From: JBBDSU01 sp040904825
Lineage (GTDB): Bacteria > Actinomycetota > Nitriliruptoria > Nitriliruptorales > Nitriliruptoraceae
Reading direction: 5' to 3'
Assembly (NCBI GenBank): GCA_040904825.1
Contig: JBBDSU010000061.1
Coordinates: forward strand, 10,900 to 74,899
Length of the DNA stretch: 64,000 nt
The first letter of the stretch is position 1. Every line of letters starts with the position of its first letter. Below, piece by piece: positions 44,178 to 53,640 of this stretch. Made by a program: the position numbers and the translations under genes. Below the pieces are notes generated by a model. That model worked only from the letters and a program-made list of their open reading frames with translations. It did not search any database and was not told the DNA's origin.

Positions 44178-47100
44178 ATGAGCACCTCTCGCATCACTCA
44201 CACGGACACTCGTGTCGACGCTGACGTCGACGACGGCGTCGACGGCCCGCGCCCGACGCTGCCCCCGCTGGACAGTCACTCGTTTCTCGACGGGCTTGCC
44301 GAGCGCGTGGTGATTTTCGATGGAGCCATGGGGACTGCGCTGCAACAGGAAGAGTTGACCGCAGCGGACTTCGGCGGAGACCACCTCGAAGGGTGCAACG
44401 AGGTCGTGGTCCGTACACGGCCCGACATCGTCGATCGCATCCACCGACGGATGCTCGATGCCGGTGTTCATGCGCTGCAGACCAACACCTTCGGCGGAGC
44501 TCCGTGGGTTCTCGACGAGTACGGACTGGCCGACGAGACCGAAGATCTCAACCGCCAGGCCGCCTCGATCGCGCGAGCCGCGGCTGACGCGTTCGCGTCA
44601 CCGGGAGATCCCCGATGGGTCGTCGGCTCCATCGGACCCGGAACACGCGCCCCGACACTGGCACTGGGCAAAGACCCGGCGACCACCCGAGACTTCATCG
44701 ATGTCCCGACGATGGAAGCGGGATACCGGCGGCAGGTCCGTGGTCTGCTCGACGGAGGGTCCGACGTTCTCCTCGTCGAGACGTGTTTCGACCTGCTGCA
44801 GATCAAGGCTGCCGTCGCAGCATGCAACGACGTGTTTTTCGAGCGCCGCGAGCGGGTCCCATTGATCGTGCAGTTCACGGTCGAGAAAGACATCAACACG
44901 ATGCTGCTCGGCACTGAGCCGATCGCAGCGATTGCGGCGCTCGACGCGTTGGCGATCGACGTGCTCGGCATGAACTGTGCGACCGGCCCTGACGACATGC
45001 GCGAGCACGTGCGCACCTTGTCACGCCAATCGCGCCTGCCTATCAGCGTGATCCCCAATGCTGGCATTCCTCACTTGGCCGACGGCCAGACCGTCTACCC
45101 CCTGCAACCTGCTGAACTGGCCGCCGCCCATCGCGAGTTCGTCACTGACATGGGAGTGGCCGTCGTCGGCGGTTGCTGTGGCACCACCGTCGAGCACATG
45201 GCAGCGGTCGTTGAAGCCGTCGCCAATGCCACACCCCGCGCTCGGCAACTCGACCGTCCAACACTGGTGCGCCCCGGGGCCGCCGGTCGCGCCGTCGCGC
45301 CTTCGGCCCTTGAGCATCAAGCCACTGAGTCGGCGCCAGATCCGATCGTCGTCGAGTGGCGACCGGCGCTCGCGTCGCTGTATTCGGCAGTCACCATCGA
45401 ACAGGACACCGCGTTCCTGGCCATCGGTGAGCGAGTTAATGCCAACGGATCACGTGCTTTTCGCGACCTGCTGCTCGCCGAAGACTGGGACGCAGCGGTC
45501 CAGCTCGCCAAGTCGCAGACCCGCGAAGGCGCCCACGTGCTGGATGTCTGCGTCGACTATGTCGGCCGCGACGGTGTTCCCGACATCATCAACATCGTCG
45601 ACAGGTTCGCCACCCAGTCAACGCTGCCGCTGGTCATCGACTCAACCGAGTCGCAGATCATCGAAGCCGCCTTGATCCGCCTCGGCGGACGGGCAGTGAT
45701 CAACTCGGTCAACCTTGAAGACGGGCGCCGCAAAGCCGACGTCCTGCTCCCGCTCGCGCGGCGGTATGGAGCCGCAGTCGTCGTCCTGGCTATCGATGAG
45801 CAGGGCCAGGCACGCACCACCGACTGGAAGGTCGAGGTGTGCGAACGGGTCGCCACCATCGCTGTCGAAGACTTCGGGCTCGAACCGCATGACCTGATCT
45901 TCGACTGCCTGACCTTCCCTCTCGGCAGCGGACAGGAAGACCTCCGCCGCGACGCACTCGAGACCCTCGACGCCATCGAGGAGGTCATGCGGCGGATTCC
46001 CGGTTGTGCGACGACGCTGGGTGTCTCCAACGTCTCCTTTGGCCTGTCGGCAGCGGCACGCCAGGTGCTTAACTCGGTGTTCTTGAAGGAAGCGACCGAC
46101 CGCGGGCTGAGCTCAGCCATCGTCCACCCCGGCAAGATTCTGCCGCTGCACCGTATTCCTGACGAGCACGTCGCCACCGCTCAAGACCTGATCTACGACC
46201 GCCGCGGTGCCGCTGGCCTGGGTGGTACTGCCGGGGCCGACTACGACCCGTTGCACCACTTCATGGCCTTGTTCGATGGTGTCAGCGCTGCGAAGACATC
46301 AGCGGTTGACCTGTCGGCGATGCCGATCGAAGAACGCCTCGAACGACGGATCGTCGACGGTGAAAAGGACGGCATGGACGCCGACCTCGACGAAGCCTTA
46401 ACCGCCCATCCGCCGCTGGCCATCATCAACCAATTCCTGCTCGCCGGCATGGCACGGGTCGGCGAGTTGTTCGCCTCGGGCGCAATGCAACTGCCGTTCG
46501 TGCTGCAGTCGGCTGAGGCCATGAAAACAGCCGTGGCTCACCTCGAACCCCACATTCAAGCTTCAGGCGGTGGAGCGTCGTCCACCAAGGGCCGCGTCGT
46601 GCTGGCAACTGTCAAAGGGGACGTCCACGACATCGGCAAGAACTTGGTCGACATCATCCTTCGCAACAACGGCTACGAGGTGTTCAACCTCGGCATCAAG
46701 CAGCCGATCGACGCGATCCTGCAGGTGGCCGCCGACCAGCACTGTGACGTCATCGGAATGTCGGGATTGCTGGTCAAGTCGACGGTCATCATGAAAGAGA
46801 ACCTCGAGGAGATGAACACCCGGGGCCTGGCCAGCTATCCGGTGCTGCTCGGCGGCGCNNNNNNNNNNNNNNNNNNNNNNNNNNNNNNNNNNNNNNNNNN
46901 NNNNNNNNNNNNNNNNNNNNNNNNNNNNNNNNNNNNNNNNNNNNNNNNNNNNNNNNNNCAATGGGGATTCACCCCCACAGACGGATCAACACCGGACGAC
47001 TACCGCCAGCTCCTCGAAAGCGAAGCTCGTCCGGTCTTAAGGGAATGGATCGCACGCGCCAAGGCTGAGAAAGTTGTGACCCCCGAGGTCGTCTACGGCT

Positions 47101-47666
47101 ACTGGCCCGCCAATGGCGACGGCGACGACCTCGTCGTGTGGGACCCCGAGGCACCGTTGGAGCGGGAGCTCGCCAGGTTCTCGTTCCCCCGCCAGGACCG
47201 CGGCAGATTCCTGTGCATCTCCGACTTCTTCCGCAGTGTGGATGAAGGCCGTCCCGACGTACTCGCCGTGCAACTGGTGACCATGGGGCGACGCATCAGC
47301 GAGATCGCAGCCGAACTGTTCGCCGAAGACAAGTACCAGGACTACCTCTTCGCCCACGGGTTCGGGGTCGAGATGGCTGAGGCGCTGGCCGAATACTGGC
47401 ACCGCCGGATACGTGAGGACCTGGGCATCGCTGGTGACGATGGCGCCACTGCGCAAGACTGGTTCCGTCAGCAGTACCGCGGCTCCCGCTACTCGTTTGG
47501 CTACGCCGCATGTCCGCGACTTGAGGACCAGGAGATCCTGTTCCGCCTCATCGACCCGTCAGCCATCGACGTGGTGTTGACCGAAGAGTTCATGCTCGAC
47601 CCTGAACAGTCGACGTCAGCGATCGTCGTTCACCATCCCGAAGCGAAGTACTTCAACGCCCGCTAA
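44178..47666 (+). CDS. metH: Cobalamin-dependent methionine synthase (interrupted by an assembly gap)
   Basis: Transfers a methyl group from methyl-tetrahydrofolate to homocysteine via cobalamin. Modules in order: homocysteine domain (IFDGAMGTALQQ; zinc Cys in MNCATGP and GGCCGTT), pterin domain (GERVNANGSRAFRDLL; VINSVNLEDG), cap domain, B12 domain with DVHDIGKNLVD, and the activation domain (PEVVYGYWPAN; YFSFGY-like RYSFGYAACPRLED). The 100 N fall between PVLLGG in the B12 domain and QWGF in the activation region. Homologues have roughly 130 residues there, so about 300 bases more than shown are missing. The ATG follows a short leader; metF is next downstream (58 bases). Confidence 0.95.
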   Translation: MSTSRITHTDTRVDADVDDGVDGPRPTLPPLDSHSFLDGLAERVVIFDGAMGTALQQEELTAADFGGDHLEGCNEVVVRTRPDIVDRIHRRMLDAGVHALQTNTFGGAPWVLDEYGLADETEDLNRQAASIARAAADAFASPGDPRWVVGSIGPGTRAPTLALGKDPATTRDFIDVPTMEAGYRRQVRGLLDGGSDVLLVETCFDLLQIKAAVAACNDVFFERRERVPLIVQFTVEKDINTMLLGTEPIAAIAALDALAIDVLGMNCATGPDDMREHVRTLSRQSRLPISVIPNAGIPHLADGQTVYPLQPAELAAAHREFVTDMGVAVVGGCCGTTVEHMAAVVEAVANATPRARQLDRPTLVRPGAAGRAVAPSALEHQATESAPDPIVVEWRPALASLYSAVTIEQDTAFLAIGERVNANGSRAFRDLLLAEDWDAAVQLAKSQTREGAHVLDVCVDYVGRDGVPDIINIVDRFATQSTLPLVIDSTESQIIEAALIRLGGRAVINSVNLEDGRRKADVLLPLARRYGAAVVVLAIDEQGQARTTDWKVEVCERVATIAVEDFGLEPHDLIFDCLTFPLGSGQEDLRRDALETLDAIEEVMRRIPGCATTLGVSNVSFGLSAAARQVLNSVFLKEATDRGLSSAIVHPGKILPLHRIPDEHVATAQDLIYDRRGAAGLGGTAGADYDPLHHFMALFDGVSAAKTSAVDLSAMPIEERLERRIVDGEKDGMDADLDEALTAHPPLAIINQFLLAGMARVGELFASGAMQLPFVLQSAEAMKTAVAHLEPHIQASGGGASSTKGRVVLATVKGDVHDIGKNLVDIILRNNGYEVFNLGIKQPIDAILQVAADQHCDVIGMSGLLVKSTVIMKENLEEMNTRGLASYPVLLGGXXXXXXXXXXXXXXXXXXXXXXXXXXXXXXXXXXQWGFTPTDGSTPDDYRQLLESEARPVLREWIARAKAEKVVTPEVVYGYWPANGDGDDLVVWDPEAPLERELARFSFPRQDRGRFLCISDFFRSVDEGRPDVLAVQLVTMGRRISEIAAELFAEDKYQDYLFAHGFGVEMAEALAEYWHRRIREDLGIAGDDGATAQDWFRQQYRGSRYSFGYAACPRLEDQEILFRLIDPSAIDVVLTEEFMLDPEQSTSAIVVHHPEAKYFNAR
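46859..46958. other. Assembly gap of 100 N inside metH
   Basis: A standard placeholder joins two contigs. The reading frame happens to continue across it, but the protein lacks the part between the B12 and activation domains, so its length is not real. Confidence 0.9.
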
Positions 47667-47724
47667 GCATCCGACGTCCGTATGCAGCTGGCACGATGAC
47701 AAAGCGAACCAACCCGGAGGCCCC

Positions 47725-48624
47725 GTGACAAGGATCGACCAGCTGCTGGCGGCCGGGCCGACGATCTCATTCGAGTTCTTTCCGCCACGCAATGACGACG
47801 CGGCCGCACGGTTGCGCACGACGCTGGGCGAACTCGAGCCGCTGGCACCTTCGTTCGTGTCAGTGACGTACGGCGCAGGAGGTTCAACACGCGAGCGCAC
47901 CCACCGGCTGGTGGTGGAGCTGCTGGGTGACACGACGCTCAATCCGATGGCGCACCTGACGTCGGTGTGCCATCGGCGCGACGAACTCTCCGACATCTTG
48001 GCGCGATACCGCGACGCGGGCGTCGTCAACATCATGGCCCTGCGAGGCGATGCCCCCAAAGACACCGAGCCGTTCTGGGAGCTCGACCATGCCGTCGACC
48101 TGGTCGAGCTGGCACGCGAGATCGGTGGCGGCGCGTTCTCGATCGGCGTGGCCGCCCATCCCGAAGGTCATCCTGCATCGTCCGACATGGCCCGCGATCG
48201 TGATCACCTCGCAGCCAAGCTCGCAGCCGCCGACTTTGGCGTCACTCAGTTCTTTTTCGACATCGAGGTGTACCTGCGCATGGTCGACGACCTCGCGGCT
48301 CGGGGATGCACCACACCCGTCATCCCCGGCATCATGCCGGTCACCGACGTGCGCCAGATTCAACGGTTCGCAGAACTCTCCGGAGCCCAGTTCCCCCCGC
48401 AACTGGCCGCCCGGCTCGATCATGTCGCCGATGACCTTGACGAGGTGCGTCGGATCGGTATCGACGTCGCCACCGAGTTGTGCCAGGGGCTGCTGGAGGC
48501 TGGTGCTCCCGGGCTCCACTTCTACACGCTCAACAAGTCAACAGCGACCCGTCAGATCTTCCAGCGCCTTCAGCAAGCCAGCCTGATCACGACCTCAGCC
48601 GATACGAGCCCAGCCGACCGTTGA
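47725..48624 (+). CDS. metF: Methylenetetrahydrofolate reductase
   Basis: Makes 5-methyl-tetrahydrofolate, the methyl donor for the MetH encoded just upstream. The 299 residues begin with ISFEFFPPRND, followed by PSFVSVTYGAGGSTRERT, MALRGDAPKD and GVTQFFFDIEVYLRMVD, all core motifs of the FAD enzyme. GGAGG is four bases before the GTG. The metH-metF order makes a methionine/one-carbon operon likely. Ends two bases before the convergent epimerase gene. Confidence 0.96.
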   Translation: MTRIDQLLAAGPTISFEFFPPRNDDAAARLRTTLGELEPLAPSFVSVTYGAGGSTRERTHRLVVELLGDTTLNPMAHLTSVCHRRDELSDILARYRDAGVVNIMALRGDAPKDTEPFWELDHAVDLVELAREIGGGAFSIGVAAHPEGHPASSDMARDRDHLAAKLAAADFGVTQFFFDIEVYLRMVDDLAARGCTTPVIPGIMPVTDVRQIQRFAELSGAQFPPQLAARLDHVADDLDEVRRIGIDVATELCQGLLEAGAPGLHFYTLNKSTATRQIFQRLQQASLITTSADTSPADR

Positions 48625-48626
48625 CG

Positions 48627-49616
48627 CTACGGATCGACATCAAGGTCAGCGCGAGCCCAGTCGATGGTGCGCCCGAGCCCGTCAGCCAAGTCCACCGTCG
48701 GCGCCCATGACAGGTGCGCTTTGGCAACGCTGAGGTCGGGACGACGTCGCTGCGGATCGGCCGTCGGCCGATCGACGTGGACGATGGGCACATCCACATC
48801 TGCCAGCGACCGGACCATTCTCGCAACCTCGCTGACGGTCACCTCGACCTCAGATCCAAGGTTGCACGGCAAGATCCGATCCGACACCAGCAGGCGCAGC
48901 ATCCCGTCCACCAGGTCGTCGACGAAGCACAGCGAACGGGTCTGAGACCCGTCGCCTTGCACGGTGATCGGTTCACCTCGCAGCGCTTGGCCGACAAACG
49001 TCGGCACCAGCCGCCCGTCATCGTGGCGCATACCCGGGCCGTAGGTGTTGAAGATGCGGGCTACGCGAACATCGACGCCATGGTCGCGGTGATAGGCGTA
49101 GGTCATTGCCTCGGCGAACCGCTTCGCTTCGTCGTAGACACCACGCGGACCGATGGCATCGACATTGCCGAGGTACGACTCGGGTTGAGGATGCACTTCG
49201 GGGTCGCCGTAGACCTCCGAGGTCGAAGCCAGCATGAACCTTGCGCCACGAGCCCGGGCCACGCCAAGAGCATTGAGGGTTCCAATCGAACCCACCTTGA
49301 GGGTGTGTATCGGATGGCGCAGGTAGTCGATGGGCGAAGCGGGTGATGCCAAATGCAGCACGACAGCGACGTCGTCTGGGACCGCGATGTGGTTGATCAC
49401 ATCGCCGTTGACCAGCGTGAACCGGACATCGTCGGCCAAGTCGGCAACATTGCTCTGACGGCCGGTGATGAATGAATCGATGGCCCACACATCAAGGCCC
49501 GCGTCCAACAGTTTCCGGCAGACATATGAACCGAGGAATCCGGCTCCGCCGGTCACCAGCGCCCGATGTCCGGCGAAGGCGGCCGCCACCCGTTCACTGC
49601 CGGTGGGGCCGTCCAT
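48627..49616 (-). CDS. NAD-dependent epimerase/dehydratase, UDP-glucuronate decarboxylase-like
   Basis: A 329-residue extended SDR. The NAD loop is ALVTGGAGFLGSYVCRKLL, the active-site Tyr-x3-Lys is in GVYDEAKRFAEAM, and IFNTYGPGMRHDDGRLVPTF is typical of UDP-xylose synthases, as is HLASPASPIDYLRHPIHTLK. It should decarboxylate UDP-glucuronate to UDP-xylose or act on a close relative in cell-surface sugar synthesis. Confidence 0.85.
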   Translation of the reverse strand: MDGPTGSERVAAAFAGHRALVTGGAGFLGSYVCRKLLDAGLDVWAIDSFITGRQSNVADLADDVRFTLVNGDVINHIAVPDDVAVVLHLASPASPIDYLRHPIHTLKVGSIGTLNALGVARARGARFMLASTSEVYGDPEVHPQPESYLGNVDAIGPRGVYDEAKRFAEAMTYAYHRDHGVDVRVARIFNTYGPGMRHDDGRLVPTFVGQALRGEPITVQGDGSQTRSLCFVDDLVDGMLRLLVSDRILPCNLGSEVEVTVSEVARMVRSLADVDVPIVHVDRPTADPQRRRPDLSVAKAHLSWAPTVDLADGLGRTIDWARADLDVDP

Positions 49617-49661
49617 ATTCGCTCCACGGGTGGTCCGGGCCGTGCCAGCCGGCAGTCCCGG

Positions 49662-49757
49662 TCAGCCAGACACTCTGCTGACAAACCGTTGCACCGACGG
49701 GAGCATGGCAGTGGCAATGAGGATCTTGGCGGCGTCGCCGATCAAGAAAGGACTCGT
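49662..49757 (-). pseudogene. Biotin transporter BioY, C-terminal remnant
   Basis: About 31 codons ending at a TGA read TSPFLIGDAAKILIATAMLP and SVQRFVSRVSG. PFLIGDAAKI resembles the last membrane helix of BioY (usual form PFLPGDALK), the substrate-binding part of biotin ECF transporters. The frame is blocked by a stop just upstream and the preceding bases (49758-49907) do not continue BioY in any frame. The remaining about 290 bases between the epimerase and VanZ genes hold nothing else that I can identify. Confidence 0.5.
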
Positions 49758-49907
49758 TCACCCGGAATCACATCGGCAAGGATCGCGCGGCGGGCGGCAG
49801 GTGAAGCGGATGAAGAACTCCCGGGCGGCCTCCAGGGTTGGACCCCGCACAAGTTAGTCGAGCGGCACCACCTGCAGGTCACACCGGCCGATTTACCGGC
49901 AGAACTC

Positions 49908-50297
49908 TCACCGGCGCCGGCCAGCCATCCGCTCGATGGTGCGTCGCAGGCGGCTGGAGGTGAAGTAGCCGAGCCACGCTCCCAGCGAATTGGCCACCAC
50001 GTCAACCGGATCGCTGACTCGATCCTCAAGTCGCAACTGGAGCAGTTCGATCGTCACCGACAGTGCCACCGCTGACCACACCACTCGTCGATGATGAGGC
50101 CACCAAAATCCCAGCACCAGGCCGAGAGGAACAAACAACGCCACGTTGGCCGCCATCTCGAGCACGGCGAAATCGACCGTGTCGACAACCGGGTCAGGCA
50201 AAAATGGCAGCCAGTCCGGCGGGTCGAACAGCGTCAGCATGACAATCGGCGCAACCGCGACCGCCAGCGTCAGTACCTGGGTGCCACGGCGCAACAC
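49908..50297 (-). CDS. VanZ-like membrane protein
   Basis: A 129-residue protein with three or four hydrophobic helices. The VanZ-type segments are MAANVALFVPLGLVLGF and SVTIELLQLRLEDRVSDPVDVVANSLGAWLG (seen as ELLQ...RxxDPxDVxANxLGAxLG). The family includes VanZ of teicoplanin resistance, but most members have no known role. It begins five bases after the pckA stop, so the two are probably cotranscribed. Confidence 0.8.
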   Translation of the reverse strand: MLRRGTQVLTLAVAVAPIVMLTLFDPPDWLPFLPDPVVDTVDFAVLEMAANVALFVPLGLVLGFWWPHHRRVVWSAVALSVTIELLQLRLEDRVSDPVDVVANSLGAWLGYFTSSRLRRTIERMAGRRR

Positions 50298-50302
50298 GAG
50301 CG

Positions 50303-51841
50303 CTAGATACCCGCGCTGGTGGCAACTTTCGGGTCGAGTGTCGCGAACTTGGCGAGATATGCGGCTCGTTCCGACTTGACCGTCGCTACCAGCGTCTCGT
50401 ACTCGTCGAGCCGGCCTTGACGCTCATACAGGCTCCGTGGCCGGAGCAGCTCGCCGTCATCGACCCCCGGGATCGCTGACGCGACGAGATAGCCGAAGTC
50501 GGGATCCTCGACCCAGTCGATCGTGCCATCGACGATCGCTTCCTGGATCGCCGCGCTGTGGCGGATTTCAACCTTCTTCGAGCGCGGTTCGTCCTTGCCG
50601 CCTCCAACCCGGCCCGTATTGAACAGGTAGACCTCAAGTCCGAAGGTTTCGAGCAGTTCGAGCAGGCGATTGCCCTGGCTCGAATCATCCTCGAACCAGA
50701 ACGGGTTCGTACCCGGCACGCGCAGGCTCTTGCCCGCTTCCGCAGCACCCCCTGCCGACGTTCCCTTCGTCTCACCGAGCATGAAGTAGTAGGGCACCTG
50801 TTCAGGCTTGAGCTTGGCGACCGCAGGGATCAACGTCTCGTTCCAGTTGAGAATGAACAAGTAGCGCGCAAGTGGCAGATCGCTCGGATCGCGATGGCGA
50901 ATGTCGGCCAATCCAAAGGTGCAACGACCGTTGGCGGTGTAGTTGGTGTCAAAGAAATCGACCTTGCCGGTGTCGGTCACCGACACTGACTCAAGCCACG
51001 CTTCCGGCGATGTGGCGCCGCCATAGATCGTCGGCTCGTCGTCGGGATCAAGTCCGAACGTCTTGGCGAAGCAGCCATTTTCGGTCGTGTAGACCTTGCC
51101 GCCCGGCATGAGTGCGATGAAATCGTCCTGAACGGGCAGTGACCCTTTGACGTTGCGGAAGGTCGTGGTCGTCTTGCCGGTCCCTGACATCCCGATGATC
51201 AATGCGAGCTGCTCGGTTCCGTCAGCGGTCTGTTCAGCTGGGAAAGTCTTGGCACCGGAGTGCATCGCGAGCCCGCCACGGTCGTAGACCAGACGGTTCC
51301 ACATGCGCAGCCCGCCCATCTTCGACTCGCCGAAGTAGTCCGACCCAAAGACACGCGTCACCCAGTTATCCAGATCAATCGTGATCAGCGCATCGTTGGG
51401 TTTCCCAGGCGCCATCAAATTGGGCGTATAGACGACCGTGAAGTCCGCCTTGAAGTCACCGTCCGGCGGGAAATACAGCTGCTGCTGCATAGCCGGGATA
51501 TTGGAGTTGGACTTCTCGATGTAGAGGCGCACACCGGTGCGGAATGCTGGGTCAGGCCCGATGTAGCCCTCAATCAGGACCATGTCGCTCTCGGCGATGT
51601 AGGCGTCCTGCTGAGCCGCCCATTCGCCGGCCTCCGCACGCGAGATCGTCGGCTTGCCGGTGGGTTCGTCCGAAACGAAGAATGTCGACGCGCCGAGCCG
51701 TGAAAGCACCCGCGCTCGATAGTTGAGATTGCCGAACTCGGTCTCGGTGACATTTGGCATGAGGTCAAGGACCCACTGACGCAATTCAGATTGCGTCGGG
51801 TTGACGGCTACTGATGCCGCAGGAGGGAGTTCGAAAGCCAC
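50303..51841 (-). CDS. pckA: Phosphoenolpyruvate carboxykinase (ATP)
   Basis: Converts oxaloacetate and ATP to phosphoenolpyruvate, the entry to gluconeogenesis. The 512 residues are close to the usual 520-540. The P-loop GMSGTGKTTTFRN lies around 215-225. Metal-ligand and substrate regions include AMHSGAKTFP (near 190) and PVQDDFIALMPGG. The loop PVQDDF and the residues after GTGKTT differ from the common TLS form, so it belongs to a divergent branch. GTG start with GGAG nine bases upstream; the frame stays open 45 codons further back but without PEPCK features. Confidence 0.9.
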   Translation of the reverse strand: MAFELPPAASVAVNPTQSELRQWVLDLMPNVTETEFGNLNYRARVLSRLGASTFFVSDEPTGKPTISRAEAGEWAAQQDAYIAESDMVLIEGYIGPDPAFRTGVRLYIEKSNSNIPAMQQQLYFPPDGDFKADFTVVYTPNLMAPGKPNDALITIDLDNWVTRVFGSDYFGESKMGGLRMWNRLVYDRGGLAMHSGAKTFPAEQTADGTEQLALIIGMSGTGKTTTTFRNVKGSLPVQDDFIALMPGGKVYTTENGCFAKTFGLDPDDEPTIYGGATSPEAWLESVSVTDTGKVDFFDTNYTANGRCTFGLADIRHRDPSDLPLARYLFILNWNETLIPAVAKLKPEQVPYYFMLGETKGTSAGGAAEAGKSLRVPGTNPFWFEDDSSQGNRLLELLETFGLEVYLFNTGRVGGGKDEPRSKKVEIRHSAAIQEAIVDGTIDWVEDPDFGYLVASAIPGVDDGELLRPRSLYERQGRLDEYETLVATVKSERAAYLAKFATLDPKVATSAGI

Positions 51842-52235
51842 GGAATTTGCTCCTTGCGGGCCGGCGTCACCGCGCCGAACCCTTGCTCGGTTGCGTACCT
51901 GCATCGCGAACGCAGGCTGCGCACGCACGCTTCGCTGCCATGCGGAAAGCGGATCCACGACGATAGCCCCACGCATGCGGATGGCCCAAGTCGCTAAGGC
52001 GACCCGTCCACCCTGCGTCCCCAGAGATCACTCGCACCGATATGTATCCATCGCCTTAATCCGGGAAAACCCACCTTTATGACACGTCTACGCCTTGCCT
52101 GTCTTATCAATAAGAGGCTGCCCTCGTGCGCGCAAATGAATGCGCCTCGGTGGCGAAAAAGATCACGATTGCTACGCTCGGCGCTATTGGTAAGGAAAAC
52201 AGCCGTATTTGGCGGCAATTCTCAAGGAGAACTTG
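51842..52235. other. Gene-free region, divergent promoters of pckA and the next gene
   Basis: This 394-base space has no convincing gene. It is AT-richer than its surroundings at about 52050-52210. It contains a short AT-rich inverted repeat CTTATCAATAAG (52103-52114) and, ahead of the gene at 52236, the pair TGGCGA / TACGCT spaced 16 as a possible promoter. Confidence 0.4.
52103..52114. promoter_or_regulatory. AT-rich inverted repeat, possible operator
   Basis: CTTAT-CA-ATAAG stands out in this GC-rich sequence and lies between the divergent genes pckA and 52236-52640. Confidence 0.3.
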
Positions 52236-52640
52236 GTGCCTCGACAGATGAGCGACGAACACAAAGCCGCGCTCGCAAGGGGACGTGCGCAAGGAAAAGC
52301 TGTGCGCGAGTATCTGGCTGCGCTTGACTCCGAACGCAAGCCGGGGCGACGGCTCGACAGTGACACGATCAAGGCACGGATTCCCCAAATTCAGGCTGAA
52401 ATAGATGCGGAACCCGATCCCGCACGCCGCGTCGACCTGATTCAGCGCCGGCTTGATCTTGAGAATCGTCTGGTCGACCTTGAGGACCAGCCGGACATCG
52501 ACGCGCTCGAAGCGGCATTTGTTGCGGCGGCTTACGAATACTCAGACCGCAAGGGGATCACCTACGCGGCGTGGAGAGAAGCTGGCGTGCCCGCAGCCAC
52601 CTTAAAGGCCGCTGGCATTGCACGAACCCGGCGGCAGTAG
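52236..52640 (+). CDS. Conserved-looking soluble protein of unknown function
   Basis: A 134-residue basic protein starting at GTG with AAGGAG six bases upstream, an excellent site. N-terminus MSDEHKAALARGRAQGKAVREY is basic and helical; the middle (about 55-90) looks like a helical hairpin; the C-terminus YSDRKGITYAAWREAGVPAATLKAAGI resembles a small helical module, possibly DNA-binding. I recall similar proteins in other actinobacteria but no established function. Its last 39 bases overlap the convergent MBL gene. Confidence 0.7.
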   Translation: MPRQMSDEHKAALARGRAQGKAVREYLAALDSERKPGRRLDSDTIKARIPQIQAEIDAEPDPARRVDLIQRRLDLENRLVDLEDQPDIDALEAAFVAAAYEYSDRKGITYAAWREAGVPAATLKAAGIARTRRQ

Positions 52641-53501
52641 GCCTTCGCTTTCCAAATGCCGCACGGCCGCGATCACCGAGTGGGCTGCTGCGGCAGCCAT
52701 GTCGGGCCCGAGTTCCGGATACAGCCGCTTAACGATGTCCTCGACAGTAAGCGGTCCATCTGCCAGAACCGACAGAATCTGGTCGAGTCGGTGGTGCCGG
52801 TGAGCGAGGTAGTAGTCCACCACCGCGGTGGGGTCTTCGACCAGTTCGGGGCCGTGGCCAGGAAACAATGCGTCCGGGCCGAGTCTGTGGACTTTCCTCA
52901 GACTTTCGAGATAGTCGGTCAGATTCCCACCGTTGCGTGAGATCACCGAAGTGCCGCGTCCAAGAATGTGGTCACCGACCAGCAGTGCCCCTGTCGGCAG
53001 GCGCAGCGACAAGTGGTCGTCAATATGGCCCGGGGTAGCCACGACTTCGATGCCGCCGACGCCTTCTACGTCCAGTTGCGAACCATCGCCGACAACCACG
53101 CCCCCCTGCCCACTGGTTTCTTCGGAACCACTGATAATCGGTACATCGAACTCCGACGCCCATGCCGCAGCCGCAGCCGCATGATCACGATGGCGGTGGG
53201 TGACAAAAATGCCCTTGACCGTCACATCGCGCTCGCTGACGACACGGCGCACCATCTCAAGGTGACTGTGATCCTCCGGCCCGGGGTCAACAATCACAGC
53301 CCGTTGCGAAGGGAGTCCCACGATGTAGGTGTTCGTGCCATCGAGCGTCATCGGGCCCGCGTTCGGAGCAAGCACACGGATGGTGACGTCGTCGAGCACC
53401 GCCACCCGCGTCAGCTTGCCGATAGGTGGCAAGTCCCAGGACTCACGCGGATCAGACGGGGGGTGCTCGGAGTTATCAGTGCGGATATCTCGTTGCTTCA
53501 T
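52602..53501 (-). CDS. Metallo-beta-lactamase fold hydrolase (LACTB2-like)
   Basis: A 299-residue cytoplasmic protein. Metal ligands are seen in THRHRDHAAAAAAW (HxHxDH with Arg in between), TPGHIDDHLSL, VGDHILGRG and the final FPGHGP. A C-terminal winged-helix-like part (about 225-290) is typical of LACTB2-type proteins and of the mycobacterial Rv3677c family. LACTB2 enzymes act as RNA-cleaving nucleases; the bacterial role is not settled. In mycobacteria the same gene stands beside RidA and WhiB4 genes. Confidence 0.88.
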   Translation of the reverse strand: MKQRDIRTDNSEHPPSDPRESWDLPPIGKLTRVAVLDDVTIRVLAPNAGPMTLDGTNTYIVGLPSQRAVIVDPGPEDHSHLEMVRRVVSERDVTVKGIFVTHRHRDHAAAAAAWASEFDVPIISGSEETSGQGGVVVGDGSQLDVEGVGGIEVVATPGHIDDHLSLRLPTGALLVGDHILGRGTSVISRNGGNLTDYLESLRKVHRLGPDALFPGHGPELVEDPTAVVDYYLAHRHHRLDQILSVLADGPLTVEDIVKRLYPELGPDMAAAAAHSVIAAVRHLESEGLLPPGSCNASGL

Positions 53502-53640
53502 CCCGCAAGATTACGGCGCGGCATGGTGGTCGCGCGCGGCATGGACAGCGCCGGTGTGGTTGGCTGCACTGTGCTGAGCGCGTGCCTGCACTGGGCGGCA
53601 TACGACATCGACCACCCCGAACGACGAGGGAACTATCGAC

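Noticed and set aside
49750..49910. Possible tRNA-Sec near the BioY remnant
   Set aside because: A TTCAT stretch looked like an anticodon loop, but no matching stems or acceptor arm can be formed on either strand.
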